Shown piece by piece: positions 13,222 through 20,411 of a stretch of 24,031 bases of DNA (the first letter of the stretch is position 1; each line of letters starts with the position of its first letter). The DNA lies in IMG/VR virus record IMGVR_UViG_3300042989_000002, positions 1 through 24,031 of that record. The stretch is one strand, 5' to 3'. Under the pieces are notes generated by a model, which saw nothing but the letters and a program-made list of their open reading frames with translations, did not search any database and was not told the DNA's origin. Both the position numbers and the translations under genes were made by a program. This DNA is from a virus.

Positions 13222-14115
13222 ATGGCTTTAAAACTTAATGAACGATACCCCGGTCGATTCAATTCACCGAATGCACAGTATCCACAGGGTTCTTTTAAAA
13301 ACCGTACAGCGCCGGGTGCTAAAGACGGTTCGTACCTCGAACAAGATTGGGCTAATGATGAGTTAGCATTTTTCTCATCATTACTATCTGGTGCGAGTAT
13401 CACCCCAAACGGCCAAGTGGATACAGTGGGAGCTAGTCAGTATTATACAGCATTGCAAAATATAGTAAAAAAGGCAGGGCTAGAGTTTAATAAAATCTTC
13501 ACTTTTCTTGTATCAGGGGCAATTCCTTTATCACATTTAGGTGGTGAAATAGTTGTAAATGGTTCTGGTGATATAGCATTGAGCCTCCCAACAACAGTGG
13601 GTCTAGACCCCGGTCTGTATGGTAAACTTATTATTTTACTGAATGCCTCTTCAGGTGACGTAACACTTACTGCTGCGGGGGCTGATAGTATTACAGCCGG
13701 CGCAGATTCTGTATCTTCAATAGTAATTAAAAGCGGTGACAGAGCAATAATCTCCCTAGCGTCGGCAAACTTCTGGCACTTAATTGGCGGTGAGGCGTCG
13801 CTTAAATATTCCGGGTCATTTAAATTTTCAAATACCCAAAATGGATATCAGAAATTACCCACTGGAATGATTTTGCAGTGGGGTATCACAAATAACGCTT
13901 TAGTCAATCCACAAACTGTAAACCTACCCGTGGCTTTTCCCAATGTTGGCCTCGTAATTGTTGCTTCGGATGCGAGCGGTTCATATACGCCGACTACAGT
14001 GATTTCGATTTGCTCAGGTCGTTACCTTTCAAACAGCCAAATTCAGGTCGCAAGCGCATATCAATACAATGTGCTTGGCTCAGATTCCATCCAGTGGTTT
14101 GCAATAGGATACTAA
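13222..14115 (+). CDS. Tail fibre protein with gp53-like C-terminal domain
   Basis: The 297-residue protein begins with a conserved adapter-like segment (LNERYPGRFNSPNAQYPQGS, FKNRTAPGAKDGSYLEQDW), carries a beta-rich shaft (GEIVVNGSGDIALSLPTTVG), and ends in a receptor-binding type domain (YQKLPTGMILQWGITNN, LPVAFPNVGLVIVASDASG, then SIQWFAIGY) like the gp53-like C-terminal domain found on fibres of enterobacterial phages. It is likely to recognise the cell surface. The AGGAG ribosome site is eight bases upstream. The downstream gene is the matching chaperone. Confidence 0.8.
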   Translation: MALKLNERYPGRFNSPNAQYPQGSFKNRTAPGAKDGSYLEQDWANDELAFFSSLLSGASITPNGQVDTVGASQYYTALQNIVKKAGLEFNKIFTFLVSGAIPLSHLGGEIVVNGSGDIALSLPTTVGLDPGLYGKLIILLNASSGDVTLTAAGADSITAGADSVSSIVIKSGDRAIISLASANFWHLIGGEASLKYSGSFKFSNTQNGYQKLPTGMILQWGITNNALVNPQTVNLPVAFPNVGLVIVASDASGSYTPTTVISICSGRYLSNSQIQVASAYQYNVLGSDSIQWFAIGY

Positions 14116-14116
14116 A

Positions 14117-14518
14117 ATGAGATATTCGTCAAGCGCATCTGGGTTTTACCCAGAAGATATTGATTATGGCAGCAATTCACCTAATGATCTGGTAACTATA
14201 TCCCATGACCTTTACTTATCCCTGCTTGAAGGGCAGTCATCAGGCAAGGTCATAACAGCAGGAGATGACGGTATGCCATTCCTGGCCGATCCGCCAGCCC
14301 CGACTGCCGCCGAACTAGTTACGGCGGCAGAGAGAAAAAAAGTGTCGATATTACAAAGTATCAATGCAAAGACACAAATATGGCAGACTCAACTTGTGCT
14401 TGGAATGATTAGCGATATAGATAAAGCGACCCTAATCATCTGGATGAAGTACGCGCAAGCTATCTGCGCTATAGACGCAAGTACTGCGCCAGATATTGAA
14501 TGGCCTATAGCCCCCTAG
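14117..14518 (+). CDS. Tail fibre assembly chaperone (Tfa-type)
   Basis: The 133-residue protein has the Tfa pattern: an N-terminal domain with SNSPNDLVTISHDLYLSLLE and GKVITAGDDGMPFLADPP, a hinge APTAAELVTAAERKK, and a helical C-terminus rich in Leu and Ile (LVLGMISDIDKATLIIWMKY) ending in APDIEWPIAP. Such proteins trimerise the fibre tip and may stay attached. It starts one base after the fibre gene, a usual pairing. Its stop codon is inside the stem of the terminator. Confidence 0.82.
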   Translation: MRYSSSASGFYPEDIDYGSNSPNDLVTISHDLYLSLLEGQSSGKVITAGDDGMPFLADPPAPTAAELVTAAERKKVSILQSINAKTQIWQTQLVLGMISDIDKATLIIWMKYAQAICAIDASTAPDIEWPIAP

Positions 14519-14530
14519 GGGGCTTTTGTT
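14509..14530 (+). terminator. Intrinsic terminator of the late tail operon
   Basis: AGCCCCC-TA-GGGGGCT (14509-14524), then TTTTGTTTT. The T-tract is on the plus strand, so it ends transcription of the tail operon. On the minus strand no T-tract follows for the Rz1 end, although that gene stops at the same point. Confidence 0.85.
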
Positions 14531-14763
14531 TTATACCAGTTCTGCCAACGTTCCAATGTATCCCGATCTTTGAGTAATACCTCACCATTATATTTAATCA
14601 CCGTGGCGGCTCGTTCAGGGTCGCCATTAGTCGCCATTAGTGGTGCAGGTACCGTGAGCATATCATTTGATACTGTCGGACATCCCAAGGGCAGCGTCGT
14701 AGAGTTCGAGCAGCCCGCTATCACGAACGCAGTCATGCACAACAACATTTTTAATCCTGTCAC
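14515..14763 (-). CDS. Rz1: o-spanin, outer membrane lipoprotein (Rz1-like)
   Basis: The 82-residue product has a signal peptide (TGLKMLLCMTAFVIAGC) with a lipobox ending I-A-G-C at residues 15 to 18, so the mature lipoprotein would be about 65 residues. It is on the same strand as, and partly nested out of frame inside, the Rz gene, which is a hallmark of spanin pairs. It would join the inner membrane Rz across the periplasm and disrupt the outer membrane after the endolysin has acted. The start is GTG at 14763 with a GAGGTGG ribosome site. Its stop is in the tail operon terminator. Confidence 0.85.
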   Translation of the reverse strand: MTGLKMLLCMTAFVIAGCSNSTTLPLGCPTVSNDMLTVPAPLMATNGDPERAATVIKYNGEVLLKDRDTLERWQNWYKTKAP

Positions 14764-15007
14764 GATATACCACCTCTTTTTTAATGACTGTTTCGGTTAT
14801 GACTTGTTGCTTCTTGGATTGTTCAGTGATTAACGCCTGATCAGACTTGTCTAGTTTGGTCTGCAATTCGTCGCGTTGTTTATATGCTTTACTTAGTGAT
14901 TCGGCTTGTTTGAGTCGTTCGGATGATACACCTGTAGACCTGCCGACGAGAAAGGAACTTGCTATAATCATCACTATCGCTACGACAGCTACCAAATATT
15001 CTTTCAT
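14663..15007 (-). CDS. Rz: i-spanin, inner membrane Rz-like
   Basis: The 114-residue protein has an N-terminal membrane helix (EYLVAVVAIVMIIASSFLV) and a long periplasmic coiled coil (SSERLKQAESLSKAYKQRDE, LQTKLDKSDQALITEQSKKQ) typical of i-spanins. The start overlaps the endolysin stop (ATGA) and the 3' part overlaps the o-spanin gene by about 100 bases in another frame. Both features fit the Rz/Rz1 arrangement. Its partner is the lipoprotein at 14515. Confidence 0.87.
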   Translation of the reverse strand: MKEYLVAVVAIVMIIASSFLVGRSTGVSSERLKQAESLSKAYKQRDELQTKLDKSDQALITEQSKKQQVITETVIKKEVVYRDRIKNVVVHDCVRDSGLLELYDAALGMSDSIK

Positions 15008-15561
15008 AGTGTCGCCCCGTCTGCGTCCATCGGTTTACTTCCTAACATGATAAGCGCCTGTTGAGGAGTGACTTTACCAAGGCAGATATCTTGCTCAATC
15101 TGGCGACGCTTCCACACTCCACTGCAATTGTTCGACTTGATAGAGCAATCCAGCTTTTTACCATTCACGGTAACAAATCGCCATTTGGGTAACTCCGCAC
15201 AGGCTTTATCATATTGACCGGACTTGAGGTATTTCCACGCTGTCGAAGATGTGGCAGCGCCTGTACCAATATTATATGTCCAGTCCAGCATAGCCAGGTG
15301 AACATTTTGAGGGAGTTCGTTCGGTAGCGATTCGAACGGTTTGTTATGTCGTGCGAGGGATTGCATCAACATATTATTACATTGTTCGGATGTAGCTTTA
15401 TCGCCCTTCTTTACACCGAGTGTTTCACCGTAACAGATGGTCCATACTTTGCCGGTATCGGGATATGCATCGGTTCGAAACCCTTCGAAACCGAATATCA
15501 ATCCCATCGCTATACCTAATATCCCACCTGTACCGCCGATTAAAATATTTCTCTTTTGCAT
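15004..15561 (-). CDS. SAR endolysin, GH24 lysozyme type
   Basis: The 185-residue protein hydrolyses the glycan strands of peptidoglycan. An N-terminal weakly hydrophobic Gly/Ala-rich segment (NILIGGTGGILGIAMGLIFG) is a signal-arrest-release domain. The GH24 catalytic triad E-8aa-D-5aa-T is exact: E26, D35 and T41 around GFEGFRTDAYPDTGKVWTIC. AMLDWTYNIGTGA is the second lysozyme motif. Start ATG at 15561 has an AAGGTG ribosome site; an upstream in-frame ATG at 15594 has none. Its stop overlaps the Rz start. No promoter of the palindromic class is seen upstream; a weak TAGAAT -10 lies nearby. Confidence 0.9.
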   Translation of the reverse strand: MQKRNILIGGTGGILGIAMGLIFGFEGFRTDAYPDTGKVWTICYGETLGVKKGDKATSEQCNNMLMQSLARHNKPFESLPNELPQNVHLAMLDWTYNIGTGAATSSTAWKYLKSGQYDKACAELPKWRFVTVNGKKLDCSIKSNNCSGVWKRRQIEQDICLGKVTPQQALIMLGSKPMDADGATL

Positions 15562-15614
15562 AATGTCACCTTGTTGTACAATTCTAAAACACATTTTAAC
15601 AGGAGTTAAATAGA

Positions 15615-15731
15615 ATGGCTAAGAAACCAGTACGTAAACCTGCAAAAGACGCTGGCGGTAACGGTAAGAGTAAAACCCCTACATCTTCATCGGATGCCGG
15701 TGGTAAAGGTCGAGTTAAGCAAAAGGCATAG
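15615..15731 (+). CDS. Small lysine-rich protein, 38 residues
   Basis: It has an ATG with AGGAG about 10 bases before it and reads MAKKPVRKPAKDAGGNGKSK, then TPTSSSDAGGKGRVKQKA to TAG. It is very basic and low in complexity, with no hydrophobic core, so disordered. Phages often carry such tiny basic proteins near lysis genes, of unknown role; nucleic acid binding is possible. The next ATG is three bases after its stop, so it is the first gene of a plus-strand unit. Confidence 0.6.
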   Translation: MAKKPVRKPAKDAGGNGKSKTPTSSSDAGGKGRVKQKA

Positions 15732-15734
15732 CAT

Positions 15735-16181
15735 ATGACTGTCCTATCAATATTACTAACCATTGCTACTTGTATCAGACCATCGATAGCGGCTATTATG
15801 TTTACAGCCGTTACTGTGGTATTTAGTGTGTTATGGGATAGTCTGGACGGTATGCTTTATTATCCGGCGGCAGCATTAGCAGATTTCACAGTGATACTCA
15901 TGTTATCATTCTTCACAGTTACCCCCGTTATCATTAGATTGTTCTGGTTATCAATATTATCAGTTCTGTTCAATGCCGGTGGGTGGTTGCTGTGGTGGGC
16001 TTATATGCTGCCGACTGTTTACAATTGGTGTTTTGGGTTACTCTATACTGTCGCAATCATTGTGATATTACTAAGGAATGATACGGATGGACTACGGTTT
16101 ATTAGACTATGTATCCGTCGGTTTAATCTTCATCGTAATAATATGTCGCGGGTTGCTGATGGTACAAAGGGCGGTAGATAA
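15735..16181 (+). CDS. Four-helix membrane protein beside lysis genes
   Basis: The 148-residue product has four hydrophobic stretches (IAAIMFTAVTVVFSVLW; AALADFTVILMLSFFTV; LFWLSILSVLFNAGGWLLWW; CFGLLYTVAIIVILL) and a basic C-terminal tail (RLCIRRFNLHRNNMSR). It lies between a small basic protein and a holin-like gene, opposite to the endolysin/spanin set. It could be a holin, an antiholin or a pinholin-associated protein, but it is not recognised as a known family. The ribosome site is AAAAGG. The next gene starts two bases after its stop. Confidence 0.6.
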   Translation: MTVLSILLTIATCIRPSIAAIMFTAVTVVFSVLWDSLDGMLYYPAAALADFTVILMLSFFTVTPVIIRLFWLSILSVLFNAGGWLLWWAYMLPTVYNWCFGLLYTVAIIVILLRNDTDGLRFIRLCIRRFNLHRNNMSRVADGTKGGR

Positions 16182-16183
16182 AT

Positions 16184-16426
16184 ATGAATTTACTAGACGG
16201 GCGAATAGGCGGCAGTGTCGCAACGGGGACGATCGGAAGCGGGATGGGGACATGGTTAGACGTGATCCCGAATGAGGTTGGTAAACTGGCAACTCTGGTC
16301 GGTATCATCCTTTCTATTACCCTCATCATTATGTACATTCGCAAAATGCGCCAAGAAGCACGTGAAAGTGATTTGAAATTAGAACTATTACGATTACAAC
16401 TGGCAAAAGAAAAAAACCCGGTGTAG
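16184..16426 (+). CDS. Holin candidate, one transmembrane helix
   Basis: The 80-residue protein has a short N-terminus, GTWLDVIPNEVGKLATLVG, then one membrane helix (IILSITLIIMYIRKM) and a long charged C-terminal helix (QEARESDLKLELLRLQLAKE). This matches the shape of HP1-like phage holins with a C-terminal cytoplasmic helix. A holin would set the time of lysis; for a SAR endolysin a pinholin is enough. Its stop lies in the loop of the terminator at 16414-16436. Confidence 0.6.
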   Translation: MNLLDGRIGGSVATGTIGSGMGTWLDVIPNEVGKLATLVGIILSITLIIMYIRKMRQEARESDLKLELLRLQLAKEKNPV

Positions 16427-16436
16427 TGCCGGGTTT
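16414..16436. terminator. Bidirectional intrinsic terminator between convergent units
   Basis: Arms AAACCCGG (16414-16421) and CCGGGTTT (16429-16436), loop TGTAGTG. The plus strand continues TTTGCTTA and the minus strand has a run of about seven T before TCTTTTG. It ends both the lysis unit and the accessory unit. Confidence 0.85.
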
Positions 16437-16444
16437 GCTTATCG

Positions 16445-16666
16445 TTAGACTGAGTTGTTCATTTTATCTTTACATTCATCAAAGATAGTTGAGTGATAAG
16501 GTAAATCTGAATAAGAAACAGTCCTACAAAAGCAAAGTCTCTTTTTATTATCACGTGAATGCCACCGCCAAACACATGTAAACCCCCCATCATCGGTGTC
16601 TTTTATTGTCAATTCAGCAGATGGGTTTGCTGCTTTTGCAGCATCAAGAATATCACCGATAATCAT
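16445..16666 (-). CDS. Hypothetical protein, 73 residues
   Basis: The protein has a helical start (MIIGDILDAAKAANPSAELT), then IKDTDDGGFTCVWRWHSRDN and a basic, cysteine-containing RLCFCRTVSYSD section. The pattern of GGFTCVWRWH followed by K-K-R-L-x-F could be a small beta sheet. It starts one base after the end of the secreted protein gene, with a GAGGTGA ribosome site within that gene. No family is recognised. It is the third gene of the minus-strand unit read from 17617. Confidence 0.6.
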   Translation of the reverse strand: MIIGDILDAAKAANPSAELTIKDTDDGGFTCVWRWHSRDNKKRLCFCRTVSYSDLPYHSTIFDECKDKMNNSV

Positions 16667-16667
16667 C

Positions 16668-17009
16668 TCACTTCACCTCTTTGCAGTTGTCCATGTACGC
16701 CCAAGTATCACCCGTATTGTTACTGAACTGGTATGTCCCTTCGCGTTTAATGAAAATGGTGTTACCCATTATAGAACGCTGAATACCGGGTTTAATTGTC
16801 ATCAGCATTGGCACAACTTGGTCGTTGTAAATCAATTGAAAACGTGAACCATTATCCGATATGAGAACCGGCTCTGACGCGGTATCAAGTGTCTTAGTTG
16901 GTTCGCCATCTATCGCTGCAATCACATAACCCTGACATACTTTAGTGAATACTTTTGCATGTGCTGGTAATGCGGCGGCAACAAGCGCCAGTACTATAAT
17001 ACGTTTCAT
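16668..17009 (-). CDS. Secreted (signal peptide) protein, 113 residues
   Basis: A clear Sec signal peptide (MKRIIVLALVAAALPAHA, with A-H-A cleavage) precedes a mature region of about 95 residues. The mature part begins KVFTKVCQGYVIAAIDGEPT and ends AYMDNCKEVK, with two cysteines, so a periplasmic disulfide is possible. Strands such as SRFQLIYNDQVVPMLMTI suggest a small beta-rich fold. No family is recognised. It overlaps the alanine-rich gene stop (ATGA), so they are translated together. Phage-encoded secreted proteins often act in superinfection exclusion, but that is a guess. Confidence 0.65.
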   Translation of the reverse strand: MKRIIVLALVAAALPAHAKVFTKVCQGYVIAAIDGEPTKTLDTASEPVLISDNGSRFQLIYNDQVVPMLMTIKPGIQRSIMGNTIFIKREGTYQFSNNTGDTWAYMDNCKEVK

Positions 17010-17617
17010 GATAACATTTCTTTCAGTTTAGCAACCTGAGCCTGTCGAGCAGCATCAGCAGCAGCACAAGCAGCATCAGCAGCAGCAGCATAATCAGCAC
17101 GTCTGGCAGCATAAGCAGCACATCTGGCAGCATCAGCAGCACGTCTGGCAGCATAATCAGCACAAACAGCACAAGCAGCATCAACAGCAGCATAATCAGC
17201 AGCATCAACAGCATAATCAACAGCAGCACAAGCAGCACAAGCAGCACAAGCAGCATCAGCAGCATCAGCAGCAGCATCAGCAGCATAAGCAGCATAATCA
17301 ACAGCACGGCTGGTAACGATTAATTCATCTTTCGTAGCTTTACCGTCTAAATACTGTTCGACTACATCAAGCGCCTTCTTACTGTCTTCGGTTTCCACTT
17401 GGCGAGCACACCAGAGAGCGAAACGTTGAGGGATTTCTTTATTATCTATAGCTCCGAAGCACCATAAAGTGTCTGCAAGGTCGTTCGACTCTAATACGCT
17501 TGAGAGTGGGAACGGCGTATCCATTCCTAAATGCTCATGGGCCTTGAGTACCTTCTTCCACCCGCCAGTACCCAGTTGCGCTTTACGGATTTGATTTAAT
17601 GTAATATATACGGTCAT
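17006..17617 (-). CDS. Alanine-rich tripeptide-repeat protein, complete copy (203 residues)
   Basis: The N-terminal domain reads MTVYITLNQIRKAQ, then a globular part with LSSVLESNDLADTLWCFGAI and FALWCARQVETEDSKKALDV, VEQYLDGKATKDEL. From about residue 110 to 195 the sequence is made of A-A-x triplets, x mostly Asp, Tyr, Cys, Arg or Val (for example AADAAADAADAACAACAACA), then ends RQAQVAKLKEMLS. The tract is 9-bp periodic and likely one long helix or helical array. Copies exist at the left and right edges. It resembles Imm5-like putative immunity proteins, unverified. It is first in the unit with the secreted protein, read from the promoter at 17649-17677. Confidence 0.75.
   Translation of the reverse strand: MTVYITLNQIRKAQLGTGGWKKVLKAHEHLGMDTPFPLSSVLESNDLADTLWCFGAIDNKEIPQRFALWCARQVETEDSKKALDVVEQYLDGKATKDELIVTSRAVDYAAYAADAAADAADAACAACAACAAVDYAVDAADYAAVDAACAVCADYAARRAADAARCAAYAARRADYAAAADAACAAADAARQAQVAKLKEMLS
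17044..17305 (-). repeat. 9-bp-periodic GCTGCT-NNN repeat tract inside the alanine-rich gene
   Basis: On the minus strand the tract is made of GCT/GCA GCT plus a variable codon, repeated about 30 times, giving A-A-x triplets. Such tracts expand and contract by slippage. Antisense and other frames give long but meaningless poly-Leu/Met and Gln/His ORFs. Confidence 0.85.
17317..17426. repeat. 110-bp perfect direct repeat, copy 1 (alanine-rich gene middle)
   Basis: This stretch is base-for-base identical to 23922-24031 up to the window edge. It codes for the WCARQVETEDSKKALDVVEQ region and the following YLDGKATKDEL before the repeat tract. Confidence 0.95.
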
Positions 17618-17679
17618 TTTGCTTTCTCTCTGTTTGGTTGATGGAATGACTATAAATCACTTTGACGGACTGGTCAACA
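17586..17679. repeat. 94-bp perfect direct repeat, copy 2 (gene start plus promoter)
   Basis: Identical to 31-124. Here the block also contains the last codons and the stop of the DNA polymerase gene. Confidence 0.95.
17649..17677 (-). promoter_or_regulatory. Minus-strand sigma70 promoter with palindromic operator, copy 5
   Basis: Minus strand: -35 TTGACC (17677-17672), 17-nt spacer, -10 TATAGT (17654-17649). The palindrome is at 17662-17677. The whole element lies in or directly after the end of the polymerase gene, whose stop TGA is at 17657-17659. It drives the alanine-rich, secreted and 73-residue genes. Confidence 0.75.
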
Positions 17680-19813
17680 GTGGTAACACTAATTTTTCAG
17701 CTTCTGCGATGTACCAATCATAATTTAATTCTGACCAGTTGAAATCATCAGCATTGGCACACTCTGTAACGCGCCAGCCAGCGCATAGCGATGTCTCAGT
17801 AGAATGACCGTGCTTAGTCCCCTTTTTATTGTGAATACGGTCGTCCCAAGGCACACCAGCCGCATCCACGTTGTCACCGCCTGTTCCTTGTATTTCTCTA
17901 ATTACAGCTTGATAAAAATCATCAGTTAATTTGTTTTTTCTTTTAAACGTCCCCGGTTGCCCTTTTGGTTGAGAAACTTTAATAAATTGGCACCCATTTC
18001 GACTGATAAAATACCGTGTGATGCTTTGAGTTTGCACTTCTGTTTCGAATTCAGGCCAACGTTTTATTATTTTGCATGATTTGTCAACTTTAGCCCTGCA
18101 CATAAAATCAAAAGGGTCACGGTGCGACGTAATGAATGACCGGATGTCGATACCATGAACCAACGCCGCCTCTGCCGCTTTAGGTACGACCAACGCGGAA
18201 GGGTCTTTATTATACGGAACCTCGCGTGTTGCTGGGTTCTCGTCTGATCTGACATACGCGTAAGCGCCGATGCGTTTTATATTTTTGGGGTTTTTAACAG
18301 CCAGGTATGAATTTACATCACGTATGCACATCTTTTCATATGTGACATCTTCTAATTCCAACTTTGTTACAGACTCCCACCATCTAAACAGAGTGTTCGC
18401 ATGGTCTACATACTGATGAGGGCATTTGAACGTAATGCCATCAGTATTAGCTTGTATTAATTTTAACCCCGGTATTTCTACCAACTTCTCAGCCAACATA
18501 CACAGTAGTAATTGCCCGTTGATAGTTGTGGACATAGTGTACTGCGGGTCTAAAAATGGAGAGTGTGCATTATTAGACCCGCCATACGCGCCATTCAACG
18601 CTAGTTTGAAAGCCCCATTCTCAGGTGCGGTTTTAGGATATTGTTTACGAGTTTGATAAACCCCATCATAGGCGTCACAAAACGCTTCACCTAAATGGGC
18701 CGGATAAATACGGTTCGCTATGGCAAAGTTAGGATAAAAACTAGCGACATCAGCGTCTATAATCACACCTTCTTCATCACTTACGATTATTTCATTTTTT
18801 ACAGACGCGTGCATCCCACCTTTACCAAACGCAAACTCAATACCACCGATAACAGGTAGGTTGAGACCCTCAAAAGATCCTTTCGTTTCTTTTATTGACT
18901 GAGTTTTCAAGAAGGATAAAACCCTGTCAAATTCAGGATTAGTGAAATTTATAAAAGGTAATACGAAATCTGATATTTTTATTTCATTTCGTATCGTTTG
19001 TTTTTTTACATTTCGGCCACCTACTACTTCGTAGCAGTTAATGCCTCTTTTTTTCATTTCAATAACAAGGATGGTTTCACCCATTTTCACATCTGACATG
19101 TTAATGAAATTTCTTTTAAACGTTTTTGACAACTCTTCACGCAACTTAATAGCTGTCAATGACCTCACATAAAATTTTAAAGTTTCTCTAGTGTCCCTGC
19201 GGTTGTAAACTATCAATTCGTCTCGTTCAGCATCGTTAAGTATTTTGGCATGGTGAAATGGCAGGTCTTGGACAATGTGAGACCGCATCATTATCTCAAG
19301 TGCTTTTAAGCTAGTCGCCTTTGAGACGTTATCAAAATGCCATATTTTATATAAATCTATTTGTTTGAATATTTGGTCATCGTCCCATACAGTAGGTGCG
19401 TACTGACCAAATGGTACAATTTGTTTCTGTGCTTTATCATATACTTGGTCAACTGTGCAACTTGGATTGTGAGCTATCCAATGCAATACAGGATAATCGA
19501 ACGATAAGTTATTAAACCCTACCCCACGCGCTCCAGATTTACCAAGTGAGAAAATAAATTCAGATAGCGCGATACCGTCATGCTTTCTATCTGATATTTC
19601 GAACTCTTGAATTAAACCGGTAGCAGCGTGAATAAAACACACTGTGAAAGTATTCTTGATTGTCTCAATATCATAACCCCAATCACGTACATCGAGTGGT
19701 GCAGGAGTTGAGAAAGCGGCAACTGCCCCACAGTGGGGGCAGTTGTGCAAATCAGATGGATAAGTCTTACCGCAACCCGCCATAGGGTCACACTGGGATA
19801 GGAAGTGTGTCAT
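17657..19813 (-). CDS. Family B DNA polymerase with zinc-ribbon N-terminus
   Basis: This 718-residue replicative polymerase has an N-terminal four-cysteine ribbon (C8, C14, C25, C28). A 3'-5' exonuclease domain follows: Exo I YDIET (D48, E50), Exo II GFNNLSFDYP, Exo III YNRRDTRET. The polymerase motifs are DADVASFYPN (motif A, about residue 351), KLALNGAYGGSNN (motif B, about 403) and QANTDGI (motif C, about 454), where the usual first Asp of DTD is Asn. After the thumb, a C-terminal module contains GVPWDDRIHNKKGTKH, also found in the 330-residue protein at 22463. The final residues LLTSPSK are encoded by the palindromic promoter of the next unit. No terminal-protein domain is apparent. Confidence 0.9.
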   Translation of the reverse strand: MTHFLSQCDPMAGCGKTYPSDLHNCPHCGAVAAFSTPAPLDVRDWGYDIETIKNTFTVCFIHAATGLIQEFEISDRKHDGIALSEFIFSLGKSGARGVGFNNLSFDYPVLHWIAHNPSCTVDQVYDKAQKQIVPFGQYAPTVWDDDQIFKQIDLYKIWHFDNVSKATSLKALEIMMRSHIVQDLPFHHAKILNDAERDELIVYNRRDTRETLKFYVRSLTAIKLREELSKTFKRNFINMSDVKMGETILVIEMKKRGINCYEVVGGRNVKKQTIRNEIKISDFVLPFINFTNPEFDRVLSFLKTQSIKETKGSFEGLNLPVIGGIEFAFGKGGMHASVKNEIIVSDEEGVIIDADVASFYPNFAIANRIYPAHLGEAFCDAYDGVYQTRKQYPKTAPENGAFKLALNGAYGGSNNAHSPFLDPQYTMSTTINGQLLLCMLAEKLVEIPGLKLIQANTDGITFKCPHQYVDHANTLFRWWESVTKLELEDVTYEKMCIRDVNSYLAVKNPKNIKRIGAYAYVRSDENPATREVPYNKDPSALVVPKAAEAALVHGIDIRSFITSHRDPFDFMCRAKVDKSCKIIKRWPEFETEVQTQSITRYFISRNGCQFIKVSQPKGQPGTFKRKNKLTDDFYQAVIREIQGTGGDNVDAAGVPWDDRIHNKKGTKHGHSTETSLCAGWRVTECANADDFNWSELNYDWYIAEAEKLVLPLLTSPSK

Positions 19814-19835
19814 ATCATTCTCTCTGTGTTAAATA

Positions 19836-20366
19836 CTACAACTCGAAACAGGCTTTACTTGCAATTTGAATCAGGTGGACAGCTTGCGATTTGGCATCGT
19901 CTAATGCGTTGTGGTGTGTTCCAACACGTTGTATTTCCACATCTGAATGAATGTTTTTAATTGTGCGATAACACATATCATTCCAGAATTTCCAAGGTTG
20001 TTCTAAATTAGACAGCCTGTAGGCGTTACCCAAAATAACATTATCAAACGCCGCACCATTTCCCCATACTTTAACCTTACTACCGTTAGTACCTACAAAC
20101 TGCGAAAATTTACTAAGAGCAACCCATAACGGATCGGCATATTCATTACCTTTAAATGCTGAACGGGCTTGGTCAGACTGTTTCAACCACCACAGGACGG
20201 TAGAGGTATCAATCTCAGCACCTAATTTCACATGTGACTCTAATTGAACCTGTGTATAAAATTCCCCACCTAACCCATTTTGGTCGAAATATACAGCACC
20301 GATGGTAATTAAAGGTGAGTTAGAATTATTACCCATCGTTTCTAAATCAAGCATGATATTGTTCAA
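19836..20366 (-). CDS. DEDDh 3'-5' exonuclease (Rv2179c-like / RNase T-like)
   Basis: The 176-residue enzyme has the DEDDh signature: LDLETMG (D7, E9), WGNGAAFDNVIL in the middle, and HHNALDDAKSQA at the end, where His and Asp close the active site. It also has ITIGAVYFDQNG, typical of the Rv2179c-like family of phage and bacterial exonucleases. It would trim nucleic acid 3' ends in replication or repair, next to the polymerase. The best start is TTG at 20366, giving MNNIMLDLETMG, with AAGG eight bases upstream; a GTG at 20375 overlaps the ribosome site. A strong UUCG terminator lies directly upstream. Confidence 0.82.
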   Translation of the reverse strand: MNNIMLDLETMGNNSNSPLITIGAVYFDQNGLGGEFYTQVQLESHVKLGAEIDTSTVLWWLKQSDQARSAFKGNEYADPLWVALSKFSQFVGTNGSKVKVWGNGAAFDNVILGNAYRLSNLEQPWKFWNDMCYRTIKNIHSDVEIQRVGTHHNALDDAKSQAVHLIQIASKACFEL

Positions 20367-20381
20367 AAGATACACCTTATT

Positions 20382-20402
20382 AAAAACCCCGCCGAAGCGG
20401 GG
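20382..20402 (-). terminator. UUCG-loop intrinsic terminator between ssDNA-binding and exonuclease genes
   Basis: On the minus strand: CCCCGC (20402-20397), TTCG loop, GCGGGG (20392-20387), then five T (20386-20382). It ends the DUF2815 transcript, and the exonuclease and polymerase must be read by leak-through or from another promoter. Confidence 0.85.
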
Positions 20403-20411
20403 CTGGTAGAA

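Noticed and set aside
17044-17305. CRISPR-like or tandem-repeat array appearance of the repeated agcagc tract
   Set aside because: There are no fixed repeats with unique spacers; the periodicity is 9 bp and codes A-A-x triplets in one long frame.
17023-17307. Long poly-Leu/Met open frame opposite the alanine-rich frame
   Set aside because: A by-product of reading the GCTGCT repeats in another frame; no ribosome site and no independent coding sign.
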